Under the pieces are notes generated by a model. That model saw only the letters and a program-made list of their open reading frames with translations, had not been told where the DNA came from and did no database searches. The translations under genes and the position numbers were made by a program. Positions 44,313-55,092 of a DNA stretch of 64,000 bases are shown here, one piece after another. Each line of letters begins with the position of its first letter. Position 1 is the stretch's first letter. The DNA is from Argopecten irradians (lineage: Eukaryota > Mollusca > Bivalvia > Pectinida > Pectinidae): the NCBI RefSeq assembly GCF_041381155.1, contig NC_091142.1:6389778-6453777 (forward strand). Reading direction: 5' to 3'.

Positions 44313-45270
44313 ATACCTTCATATGTGGATATTATTAAGGACAGGGATATTCTTTCCGAGGGTCATAAAATGTAAAACCCGAGGCTTGCCTTTAAATAGA
44401 AGCAAGGGGTATGTTCATTCATTTTTGGACATGTGCCAATTTTGGATGTGTGCTAATTTTGGACAGATGCTAATTCCAGTGTTATTGAACGACTATATGT
44501 GACACATTGAGTCAATATCACTTGCTGGTTTTTTTTTTTTTCAAATTCTTCTACCGTTTGTTTTCAGAATACAGATATCTGAATGATCTATTTTGTAATT
44601 TTTTAAATGCAATTGTCGAGTCTTTCATCCATCACCTCTCACTTACATGTATATATCCGTATATTGGCTTATTAATTTGTTGAAAATAGTTTTAAAAAAG
44701 AAAAAAAATGAGCATTAAAATTTTATTTTCAAAAACTTTTTTGATTAAAGATAATTAAAAACCTTATTCGAAATGTTTATTTTTATCTTAACAAACTAAT
44801 CTCACACAAACTGAAATAAAACAATTGTATAATTTTCGTGGATGCATTCAGATTGTTATTATGTTCAAAAAGGTTTTAATCATGCAATTTTCAATAACGA
44901 AACAACATTAAATCATTCTTAGGAAACGATCATAAGAACAAATCCGAATCAGATAACCAAAGGTGTTGAATAGAATTAATCATACATGTTTCTGGAAACA
45001 ATAAAGTTCCCATTGTGACGAATCGTTACAGATTTTACTGCCCATATCGTACTTATTTGATTAAATAAGGTTTTGTTGAGTGAGCTGCCGTAAAGTGTCA
45101 AATTAACAACCTATGAATGATTTACCAATTACACCTAACAAGAACTCTCTGTATTGATTGATGTTCGCGGCTAGAGGCCACATACAGACTAACGCGTCTG
45201 GTTACTGCCTTCCGACACGATCGACTTAATAATTCACGCCCTCACTGCCAGTCAATCGGCCGAGAAAACA
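44313..45270. other. AT-rich interval, nothing recognised
   Basis: About 0.95 kb with homopolymer A and T tracts. No gene, RNA or repeat family seen. Confidence 0.45.
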
Positions 45271-45274
45271 TGAC

Positions 45275-45755
45275 CTTAGGTTTATACCGTAGTTATTCTG
45301 TACCAAGGAAACAAAGCACTTGCAATGTACCGTAGTTATTTTGTAACGAGAAAACACGACTTTAGGTATATACCGTAGTTATTCTGTATCGAGGAAACAA
45401 AGCACCTGCAAAGTACAGTAGTTATTTTGTAACGAGAAAACACGACTTTAGGTATATACCGTAGTTATTCTGTATCGAAAAAACGACCCCCACCCCACTA
45501 CTACTAAATAGCGTAGTTTTTCGGTGTCGAAAACACGACACTCTTCTTAGTACCGTAGTTATTCTTTGTCGAGAACGCACGACCCCCCGCAAAGTGCCGT
45601 AGATATTCTGTGTCGAAAGCACACGACCACGGTAAATACCGTAGTTATTCTATGTTGAGAAACAAAGACACCCTCTCCCCGCGCTAAATAAGGTAGTTCT
45701 TCATTACCGACAAAAATGACTACCGGTAAATACCGTAGTTATCATGTATGGGGTT
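45275..45755. repeat. TACCGTAGTTATTCTGT minisatellite upstream of the GT31 gene
   Basis: Ten to eleven diverged units of roughly 40-50 bp share TACCGTAGTTATT(C/T)TGT followed by A(A/T)CGAG(A/G)AAACA. The left half (45285-45475) alternates two unit types, ACGACTTTAGGTATA and AAGCACCTGCAAAGTA, forming a higher-order pair. The right half is more diverged. The array lies 0.7-1.2 kb upstream of the galactosyltransferase ORF. Confidence 0.88.
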
Positions 45756-46472
45756 AGAGAAGCACGCCTTTATGAAACAAGTTATTCTTTCAAAACTCAA
45801 TAAAATGATGTTTTCATCGGCCGGGATAAAGTCTAGATTACCATTGTTTTTTTTATAAATTATAAATGGGCACTATTGCACAATAAATGAATAATTTATT
45901 CTTCGTACCTACTTTTTATTTGGTTGTTAATTAAGTTTAAGCTTGACTGAAGAATAACACAAACTAGAAGATGTTTCAAGTCCGTCTTTACGGTTTATTT
46001 TGTTCATTAAGTTTAAAATATTTCGCGTTGGGGAAATGTTTCGCGATCGAGCGAATTTCGCGCATTTAGCGTAAATTTCCTCATTGCATAAATTTCCACG
46101 TATACTGTTTATACACTGTATTGCGTTTTATTTAAGATATTATCATTAACTGTTATTTTTCAATGAAATTTTAATAAAAAAGACAAGTTTTAAGAAATAC
46201 ACTTGGTCCATGAAATAATCCTATCCAAGTGCGATATGTTGAAAGACGCATCCAAACACGCCATTCTCCAGCTCCTTTCAATAGTGATTAATCGATCTGT
46301 TAGCCTGCGGGTGGAAACATAACAGTATTTACGGTAATTGATATCGGTAAATTGATTATTGGGTAAGATGCTCCCAGATGGTGAAATATGGTAATTGGCC
46401 TCGCAATAAAAATCAGCAAAACACCAACATATCGGGCAGTAAGTCAGTGGCTCATTAGAGAGACCGGTGGAA
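45756..46472. promoter_or_regulatory. 5' flank of the GT31 gene
   Basis: The stretch holds a GCG-word repeat at 46010-46135 (TTTCGCGTTGG, TTTCGCGATCGAGCG, TTTCGCGCATTTAGCG) and must contain the promoter of the intronless gene that follows, unless a 5' non-coding exon lies further upstream. No TATA box at a defensible spacing was identified. Confidence 0.4.
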
Positions 46473-47747
46473 ATGAGTCGCCGACTAGCGGGTAGCAGCA
46501 TGTACTCGCGTTTCCGTTCGGCCAAATTCATCTTCTTTATGACCTTATGTAATGCAATGGTTATGCTTATGAACGTGGTGTATATGTATCATAGAGGCGA
46601 AGTCGTGCAGACCAAGCAGGAAATCATTCGCGAAGTAATAAGAACAGTGCCATGTGAGGAAGAAATTGAAAAAGAACACAAAGCGAAAGTGCGTGTGAAA
46701 TATTTTGATGATGTAAAGCACAGACACGAGGAAGAGGAGACTGAGAGTGAGTTACCATTGTGTGCTAATGTGACGACACCTGGTGTCGAGTGCGAGCTGC
46801 CATTCTCGGAATTTCATTATCCACTTCAGATTGACATGAAAAATTTAGTATCAATATATAAAGAAAAAGGACACGTGGATGAACCAATAATTAACAAATA
46901 TACTCACATAGAGACGATTCGGCCCACCAAAATTTGCGTGTATGGGGGTGACAAGGGACCTAAGAAAGACGTTTTTCTTATTTATCTGATAAAGAGCACG
47001 CCGACCAACTATGCAAGACGGAATGCCATAAGGAAATCATGGGCGAACGAATACAAGTTTCCAAATATCAGACTTGTATTCCTGATGGGAATTCCTGAGC
47101 GATCGACCTTGAATGATATGGTAGTAACAGAGAGTAAAGAATTTGGTGATATACTGCAATTGGATTTTATAGACACGTATTACAACTTAACGTTAAAAGC
47201 TATCGGTGGAATACGATGGACAGCCAAAAATTGTCCAGGAGCAAAATTTGCAGTGATGGGGGATGATGATTATTACGTAGCGACGGATTTTATGTTGTCT
47301 TTGCTGGAGCATATGTATAGCATACAGCCAACCAAGATATACATGGGCGGATTAATACATAGTGCCAAACCACAACGTGATAAATCCGCCAAGTGGTATA
47401 TTTCCCCGGCGGATTACCCTTTTAATAGGTACCCTCCCGTCATACGTGGCGGGACATTAGTGATGTCCATGGACTTCGTCATAGATATGAATATTGTGAT
47501 ACCATACACAAAAACAATACCTTTCGACGATGTTTATTTCGCCATTGTTGCGTATAAACTTGGGATAAAAGCCATGACGGAAGACAGATTTGCCTTCCGA
47601 AAAGTGAGATACTCAGACGATGAGTTCCGAACGGTTCTGAGTTCCCATGGTTACAAGCGTCCATTTGAACTGAAGCATGCATGGAGATGTCACGAAATAA
47701 TGCAGGAGCTAGCGCGTGAAAATTCTACAAAGAAAACGTGTTGGTAA
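46473..47747 (+). CDS. GT31-family beta-1,3-glycosyltransferase (galactosyltransferase-like), intronless
   Basis: A single 424-residue frame from ATG 46473 to TAA 47747; the frame is open six bases further 5' but only from a GTG. It is a type II membrane protein: a short basic N-terminus, a hydrophobic anchor (about residues 17-40), an acidic stem, then a lumenal catalytic domain from about 160. GT31 marks are present: VFLIYLIKS, ARRNAIRKSWAN, VFLMGIP, the metal-binding GDDDYY (Asp 264-266), YPPVIRGGTLVMS and FDDVYFAIVAYKLGI. N-glycosylation sequons occur (NVT, NLT). Such enzymes act in the Golgi and transfer galactose or N-acetylglucosamine in beta-1,3 linkage. Acceptor and donor cannot be told from sequence. 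An uninterrupted coding region is common in the family. No damage is visible, so it looks functional. Confidence 0.93.
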   Translation: MSRRLAGSSMYSRFRSAKFIFFMTLCNAMVMLMNVVYMYHRGEVVQTKQEIIREVIRTVPCEEEIEKEHKAKVRVKYFDDVKHRHEEEETESELPLCANVTTPGVECELPFSEFHYPLQIDMKNLVSIYKEKGHVDEPIINKYTHIETIRPTKICVYGGDKGPKKDVFLIYLIKSTPTNYARRNAIRKSWANEYKFPNIRLVFLMGIPERSTLNDMVVTESKEFGDILQLDFIDTYYNLTLKAIGGIRWTAKNCPGAKFAVMGDDDYYVATDFMLSLLEHMYSIQPTKIYMGGLIHSAKPQRDKSAKWYISPADYPFNRYPPVIRGGTLVMSMDFVIDMNIVIPYTKTIPFDDVYFAIVAYKLGIKAMTEDRFAFRKVRYSDDEFRTVLSSHGYKRPFELKHAWRCHEIMQELARENSTKKTCW

Positions 47748-48083
47748 AACGATATTGACCCTCTCTGTGTGGATATTTAGTATGCAATAGTGTGGCTGTT
47801 AAGGTTAATTAAGAATGAATAATTAAGGAGTTACTTAACGGCAGGTAAGATGGATGGATCTCAGGTAAACGATCTCTTGGTGTATAAAAATGGAAAACGT
47901 GTTAAATTAACATAAAAGTGTTAATGGTGTCAGCGGTTAGGAATCTCAAAATGGCAGTTTATAAAAACGCAGTCTGTGATTTACTATATAACTTTAATAT
48001 TCATGCACTCACAATTTAATGTTATATTATATATTTAAGAAATGATAGTTTTGCTTTAAAAGCTTTCTGTGTATTATTTCGTC

Positions 48084-48254
48084 TTTGCATATTACAGAGT
48101 TAGCTCCCTTGTGGGTAGGTATCAATTGTAACGTCATCATTTTGTGTGCGCAATTCACGCCGTTTCCTCCGAAACGTATGACGTTACGCTCGCAAACACA
48201 TGACGTCACAATCAATACCTACCCACAAGTGCAGATAACTCTGCAATATGCAAA
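48084..48254. mobile_element. Palindromic MITE with TTTGCATATTACAGAGTTA arms
   Basis: The arms are nearly full-length inverted copies: TTTGCATATTACAGAGTTAG on the left and, read inward from the right, TTTGCATATTGCAGAGTTAT. The second part of each arm contains GTGGGTAGGTAT and TGACGTCA-like words. The total is 171 bp, a near-perfect foldback with no coding capacity. A second full copy is at 60168-60344 and one arm at 16611-16668. Confidence 0.85.
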
Positions 48255-49685
48255 TTTGGAATAGTATTTTGGAGGAAACTCTAGGAGACTACTGAAAACC
48301 ATCGTCTTTCGCGTGCGATTTATTTTCGCGAATTTCGCAAACAAGGTAAATTCGCAAAAGTTTTATCTGGTAATTAATAGCTTCCACAATTCTTGCACCA
48401 TTTCTTGCACCACACCACAAAGATTTTTCCGTTCAATATTAAATCAACGAAACTTAAGATATTTCCATTCAATATTAAATCAACGAAACTTAATCTCCGC
48501 GAAAATGTTTTGAAACGGAAATCGCGAAATTTAGTGGCCGCTAAAGAGAGTTGATTCACAGTAAATTATGTTATAGTTTATATGTCTTTGTGATGTGTCT
48601 AGTGCTCCAGATAATGTTTGGAGGGCTGGGGGACATTGTACTCACACATTTGAAGGGGAGGGTACAACTCTGACATCTGTGCGAATCCAGATATTTCAAT
48701 AGAAGTTATGTGGTGATAGTATAAAACAATCGATGATAAGCTAGCAGTTATAATTGCAAATATCTATCTGAAACAAGAGCACAGTTGATGCACACTCTTT
48801 AAAATGACTAGATTTCATCTGATTTTACTAAATTTCCACTTATTTTATTTCTTGATATAAGCGGTCATGCTTATTGGAATGCGTAATATAAATATTTTAT
48901 GGGGTAATTATTACACGTTCATACAATTTTTAAGAGTAACAGGCAGATTTCAATGGGTATTTTACCCATGTACGCATCTTAACTGGAACACTGATTAATT
49001 TGACTCTTTATAATTCTTTTCCTACATCAACTTATTATTTTAATGTATTCTTAGGCATTTATAGGGGTTTTATTTTATATAACACGACGTTTTCAAAAGC
49101 GAATAACTCTGTGCAAAATAATGATGAAATCAAATTTTTTTGTCATTTTTTTTCTGAAATGTTTACACAGTTATATCAAAAGTTCAAATAAAATCAAAAT
49201 ATTCATAATCATCTTCGTTTTTTGTTGTTTTTTTTTATCTCTGTCCATATTATAAAACAGTTATGGACTTTTGTGATGACAAATATGATGTTACTGGCAA
49301 AAAAGATATTGACCTCAGTTTTGTTCAGCTCGGCTCAACTTTTCTACTTCATAATACATCATATTCACCAGTAAAAAAGTTCATAATTATATAATAAACC
49401 ATGTTATTGTACTTCCTTAAAAATAGGTACATGAAAAATTGTAGATTTAGAAAATAGTTGAACTACACCTTTTGTCAAACTTCTAGTCGTGCTTCTCATT
49501 GTCAATTTAAAGAAGATAACCAATACAGCCGACATAGGCAATTAGAATAGTCAAAGACGTTGGTATTTTATTTGCGTTTGTATTTTAAAAAAAAACCAGA
49601 ATTATTGTCAGTTATTTATAAATTGAAATACTTGTATTCCAGGATTAGATGACTCAAAAGGTGCATTGGCTCGCCTTTGACCTAG
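48255..49685. other. Interval with GCG-word repeat, no gene
   Basis: 48300-48570 has TTTCGCGTGCGATTTATTTT, CGCGAATTTCGC and later CGCGAAAATG and ATCGCGAAATTTAG words, plus a two-copy direct repeat CCATTCAATATTAAATCAAC GAAACTTAA at 48430-48495. The rest is AT-rich with no recognised gene. Confidence 0.5.
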
Positions 49686-49687
49686 CC

Positions 49688-49747
49688 CCCCCCCTCCTCC
49701 TCTCCTCCTCCTCCTCCTCCTCCTCCTCCTCCTCCTCCTCCTCCTCC
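49688..49747. repeat. (CTC)n microsatellite
   Basis: About 18 CTC triplets preceded by a short poly-C tract. In one frame it would read poly-serine, but there is no supporting gene context. Confidence 0.95.
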
Positions 49748-51601
49748 GGGGTTTCGATCACCGTCACGGTCGTGAAAAGTTCAGTGATCATAATCCCAAA
49801 GACGCTGATTTTATCCAGGAACTCCGGATTTCTCCCACTCTAAGACTCTCACGGGCTTATATACAGGACATTAAAAGTATTTTGTATACGTTGCATGACT
49901 TGCTTTCCAATCAATGTGTACTGAATTATATTTTTTCAAACTAGTTATATGATGTAATTGCAAAATATTACACAGCCGAAATAACTTCAAGTCAATTTGG
50001 CTTGGTATTGAAGTTAATTTAACATAAAGGAAACTTCTGGTACATCTCGCGTACATTTCAGGTCAATTCCAGGTCAAAATCAGATCAGGTTTTTGTCCTC
50101 AATTGACCTTCTGCTGTTTTATGGTAAATTTGACCTAACAAATCTACACTTGAAGTTAGCCTGACTTAACTTGAAGACATTTTGCTTGTGTAGTTGAATT
50201 TTGCTTGTGTAGTTGAATTGAAAACAATGGAAAGAAGAAAACAAATCGATTCTCTTTGACGATCTACATTTATTGTGGCTAAGTACAAGTTTATAATACG
50301 TATCTATAACATATTTATACTTTAACATTATATAATAAATAATAATTACGTGTCCTCAAAACAACCTTTTCGGATATCGTATAGACGGTTGTTTTGCGGG
50401 TCGAAATTTTCGTCAATAACATTGAAAACAAAAGGAAAATTTGAAGGAATCGATTCAGTCATTGATTCATTTGAAACAACGACAATTCTACATACAACTT
50501 CAGTACGAGTAATAGTTTCTACGAAAATAAAAAGTGAATTTATAAAACTGTAATACTTGATTTAATTTTACATAGGAATGGAAATTCCATTAAAATGGAT
50601 GTCTTAAAACATGCTTCATCATTGTAATACGCTTAGATTAGCGTCATGGAAATGACAAATAACGCACACTTAATAATAAAATTGAAAATAAAACAACTGT
50701 CTAATCATTATCACTTATAATTATACAGAACAATAACAGTTAAAGACGCTTCACCACCAACAGAGCATAGATAAAAATTATCATTTGGAAATTATCTGAT
50801 GTTTAAATATGTATATAGTTAACAAAAACATGCATCTACACAAAATAATTTGTTTTGCTTTCGTTGTCTGCGCAATTAGTACATCATTCCATATAGGACA
50901 TACATGAGTAGTGTCATGATATTTTTTTGGAAACCAATTAATTCTTTTAAATACTTTTATATTTGAGTAAATTGAGAAGCTCATTTGTTCAATATTGTAA
51001 ATTAATTACCATTTGTAACTGAAGAAAATAAAAATCCGTCTACTTGTTTTTAATAAATAAAAACTACCATTTATCGGCGATGTAGCATTTTTTAAAAATG
51101 GGTTTTTGTTCTCCGTTTCAATTTATTATGGCTTAAAAATAAGAAAATTATGAATCTGTTATGAACTGTTTTTAGTAACTTGGATTGATATTCACTTGGG
51201 ACAAATACAAAACGTGGAATATTTTTGTGGAGAAGGAACCTTGAGCACATATACTTGGGAACAACGTTTTAACATTTACGTCACAATGGTCAAGCACAAA
51301 AATCACATCTAATTTAAAATCTATTATCAGCAAACGATAACACAAATATATCTGATCACAGACAGAATATCAACAATACACGTGTTCACAAAAAATACTG
51401 CAGAATAACATTAACAAAAAGCAAAAGAAAAAAAAACCAGTTTATATTGCCTCTACGAATATATTGCCACAAAAAAACTGTAGCGTTTTCAAGAAGAAAT
51501 TTCTATCGCCCAAAAGACAACAGAAATGTTTATGGACATGGAAACGAGACATGATACAGCATTCTAGATTACAAGTCAATATTTGTTGGACCATTCCAAA
51601 G
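49748..51601. other. AT-rich interval, nothing recognised
   Basis: About 1.85 kb. A 19-base direct duplication TTTTGCTTGTGTAGTTGAAT occurs at 50180-50220. The short open frames show no family resemblance. Confidence 0.45.
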
Positions 51602-51893
51602 CATCCTTGATACACTATGGATTACTACCACTTTAGTTATATCCACACTTGAACTATGCCATAGAAAAAACTAGAGGCATTTCAGCAGAAAAAAACAACT
51701 GAAAAATCACAGGTGTACCAAGACTTCTTTCACAGAGATATTCGATTTTTTTGATGAACAGTAAAGTACCAAACTACCTACTCATCTGTTGAAGAAAAAC
51801 GAACCTTTAGTTATACTATAACACAATTAACGGCTGGGGTAGATATCCTGACAGTGATAGTTACCCCTAGAATATCGAGGATGAGGATGATTA
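51602..51893. mobile_element. CATCCTCGAT-type MITE, intergenic copy
   Basis: The left end is CATCCTTGATACACTATGGA; the right end reads GACAGTGATAGTTACCCCTA followed by GAATATCGAGGATG. The internal ACTATGCCATAGAAAAAAC and GAGGCATTTCAGCAGAAA match the family. The left arm is the more diverged. Confidence 0.75.
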
Positions 51894-51929
51894 AGGTAAT
51901 TTGATAAATGTACATGTACTTTTTATCAA

Positions 51930-52110
51930 GGTACAGTAAAACCTATAAAGACCACCAGAATGACGAAAATAAAAAAAAAAGATTATAGACAAGAAGTCTT
52001 TATACACAAGTCAGGTTGTTTCAAAATTGACCATTTGGGAACCTGATAAAGTGGTCTTATTAAGTAGGTGGTCTTTATAAACAGGTGGTTACTAAAGCAA
52101 TGTGGTTGCA
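51930..52110. repeat. CAGTAAAACCTATAAAGACCACC dispersed repeat
   Basis: The block begins TACAGTAAAACCTATAAAGA CCACC and ends with AAGTAGGTGGTCTTTATAAA CAGGTGGT, inverted to the start. It shares vocabulary with 2780-2900. It resembles a short palindromic element, with no coding sequence. Confidence 0.55.
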
Positions 52111-53190
52111 TCATACGTATTCAATTGCAATAAATTGTATTTCAAAAATATTCGAAAAAAAAGGATCGAATAACAGGCATAGCCTATATGAGTTCTCTCC
52201 CTAAGTAACAAATAGTACATAGCAAAATACTAAGATATATAGTGTTGTTTATAACATATTACGGAAGAAATCATTAGATATAAAATTTCAAAGTGGAAGT
52301 TTGTAGTTGCGGATATTTTGCATCATAATTAGTAATAAATGTACTTTAAACGTGAATATTTTAGCGAGTGCTTATTTTCGCGATTGGTAAAAGTAGACAT
52401 TTCGCGGCGGTGTTATTATTAGCGATAAATATAGCCTCAATCTTTTGACAATAAAAGTTATATGCTCACAAAAATTTACGCGCAGTGGAACGACCTTCGC
52501 TTAGTAAGCAAAAAAATCCTTCTCACGTATATTTCTACGTTTATAGTATTGAGCATGAAATGACCACAGTTATCGACGATGATGAGACAATCAATGTGAT
52601 ATTTTATCTTATAAAGACTTTGTTATATAAATTATACTCGTTGTATGGAAGCGAAAATAGAAATAAAAATTCATTCATTAAAATGTTACATATATTTGTG
52701 ACTGCTAACTACATATGTTACTGTAAATCAACTTATTTTTGTGGGCGATAAAATTTGCGGGCGATATATTGGAGTTTGCACAAAGAGAACGAGTAGTAAT
52801 GTGTTTACTGGTAAAGCGCCAAATGGAATCACCACAAACGTAATTTGACGTGAAAAAACATCGAGGGAAAATACGTTGGTACACAGTTTAACATTTCATG
52901 ATAGTGATTGCGGCCTAACCATCTTATTCCTAATTATCTGAGTATAGGTGGTTTCGATAATCTAGTGTTTCTTCGGTACGCATGAGTGACCGTGATAATG
53001 GACTGTATAACCAGAGTTTCAATTCTTCATCCCTTTTATTTCAGAATTAGCATTTATATATATATACGGGCGATGCTTCTAATTAGGAAAATAACTTTCA
53101 TTAAAGATATCGACCTTTTAAGATCGAGAAAACTAGTAAAAATAGTCTAATGTATTAGCATGTAAAATATATTAACAACACACATAAGAA
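52111..53190. other. Interval with GCG-word repeat fragments, no gene
   Basis: Two GCG-word blocks lie at 52330-52490 (TATTTTAGCGAGTGC, TTTTCGCGATTGG, ATTTCGCGGCGG) and 52720-52790 (ACTGTAAATCAACTTATTTT, GTGGGCGATAAAATTTGCGG). The remainder is AT-rich and unrecognised. Confidence 0.45.
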
Positions 53191-53192
53191 TA

Positions 53193-53275
53193 TATAAATA
53201 GCACATATAAGAACATTAATAGCACATATAAGAACATTAATAGCACATATAAGAACATTAATAGCACATAAAAGA
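53193..53275. repeat. 21-bp tandem repeat, 4 units
   Basis: Near-identical copies of AGCACATATAAGAACATTAAT stand head to tail. The short open frame across them on the minus strand (a repeated YVLLMFL peptide) is a product of the repeat. Confidence 0.95.
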
Positions 53276-53930
53276 ACAATAACAGTAATCCAAAATAATT
53301 ATAAACATTTGAAACAATAGAAAAGTGTGTTTCCTTGTAATTGTGATGTTTTAACATTTCATATAAAAATGAAATGATTAATAAATGTATGGAATTGAAA
53401 TGAATATCTATATAACAACATAAATAACTCTTTGGTAAATCTGTGTGCGCTAGTAAACACATATATATACATGTCTTGTACATATGAGACGCGAACTGAA
53501 CTAAAATGAATAAAATGATATGTGTGAAGTTCTATGGTCCATATTTGTTAACCGCTATAATAATCTTATTTCACATATGAAGTTCAACAGTGTTTCTGAA
53601 TATCCCCTATATGTGAACACATTTCAGATTTTTGTTGAGAGGGTTATCCATATATCCCATGTGTCCGATTTTATTTTAAAAGGTCATTTATCTGATAAAT
53701 AAAATATGTAGCACGTGGGGCTATTGTTGTGACGAAGATAAATCCGTATTACATTAACACTTGCTCTAAGATTTTTTTTAGTTTCGATGATAACTTCAGA
53801 GTTTAGTCACAATAGTGAAAACCGACAAAATATTCGATATATGCAAACGTAATCACTACATTAGACTTGATGTGGTGTAAGTTAAAATACTTAGAATGTT
53901 TGTATTACAAAATTCATAAGTCCTTCTCAC
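53276..53930. other. AT-rich interval, nothing recognised
   Basis: About 0.65 kb without gene or repeat signals. Confidence 0.45.
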
Positions 53931-53934
53931 CAAA

Positions 53935-54715
53935 TGTTCGGCAACATGTTCACCTGGTACCATTAAGCCGGTTATTTGCGCGGGGATTGGGATGATATTT
54001 TCCCGGACATTTCTATGGCCGCGTAAATTTGATATTGACAAATTTTGACCAGTATCGAACCTATTTAAGATCTCATTAATATAAAGCAACATACCAAATT
54101 TGGTTGAAATCGGACTATAAATATTTAAGTTATCGAGCGGAAACCATGGATTTTTCTGTTTTGATGATTTTAAAGTCCCGTAACTCTTGAAAATATTGAC
54201 GAAATTTGACCATTATTGAACTCATCCAAGGTCTCTTTGATATAAACAATATATGGAATTCGGTTAAAATTGGACGATAAATATTTAAGTTATCGTGCGG
54301 AAACCATGGATATTTCTGTTTTGACGATTATAAAGTTCCGTAATATTTTGCAAATATTGACGGATTTCGACCATTATCGAACTCATCCGAGAACTCATTG
54401 ATATAAAACAATTTATGAAATTTGGTTGAAATTGGACGATAAATATTTAAGTTATCGATTTTTCTGTTTGACGATTTTAAAGTCCCGTAACTCTTGTAAA
54501 TATTGACGGATATTGACCATTATCGAACTCATCTGAGATCTCATTGATATAAAGCTATACACCAAATTTGGTTGAAATCGGACAATAAATACTTCAGTTA
54601 TCGCACGGAAACCGTTTCCCGGACACCGACGACGACGACGACGACACCGACGACGCCGACGCCGACGCCGACATAGTGATACCTAAGTGTCGCCCTTGCG
54701 TTGCAGGCGACACAA
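53935..54715. mobile_element. Compound repeat of about 180-bp units ending in a GAC/GCC tract
   Basis: Four diverged units each carry TTTGACC(A)TTAT(T)GAACTCATC, ATTGATATAAA, AATTTGGTTGAAATCGGAC and GATAAATATTTAAGTTATCG, followed by CGGAAACCATGGATTTTTCT in the complete ones. The block ends with TTTCCCGGACACCGACGACG, a GAC/GCC triplet run and GTGTCGCCCTTGCGTTGCAG. A CCCGGACATT word also occurs near the left edge (54002), so the outer parts may be related. Its class is unknown. Confidence 0.7.
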
Positions 54716-55092
54716 AAAGCAACTATTAATATTAAAGCTATAGTATACCAGTCGAAGTCGTCAATTATCATCTACTGTAAATCACCCTGGACACGATTTC
54801 CTTCAATTGCAGTTTTTCTGTGTAAATACCACTTCATCAGCATAATTAACTTGCCAGTCAGATGAATAACGATAGTTACATGGTTATATATTTAAAAAAA
54901 ACCAACACATTTATATTGCCAAATAAGGTTAACCCAAACTAAAATACCGATGCTGTCTTAAACAAGCTTATAGCACCTCTGTTCTTTACTTGCAATACTT
55001 GTATGTTACATGAACTATTATGAAAAAAAGATAATATCATAAAAAAGTTCCAAATGGATGTTTTTGGATGTTATAAAGTGTTTAGCTTGACG
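54716..55092. other. 3' flank and 3' UTR of the PSTPIP-type gene
   Basis: No canonical poly(A) signal in the correct orientation was identified close to the stop codon. No other feature is visible. Confidence 0.4.

Noticed and set aside
46467-46472. GT31 start six bases further upstream
   Set aside because: The codon there is GTG; the first ATG in the frame is at 46473.
53856-54092. A 78-codon minus-strand frame at the start of the GAC-tract repeat
   Set aside because: It lies mostly within repeat units and its frame is not kept in the other units, so it looks like repeat by-product.
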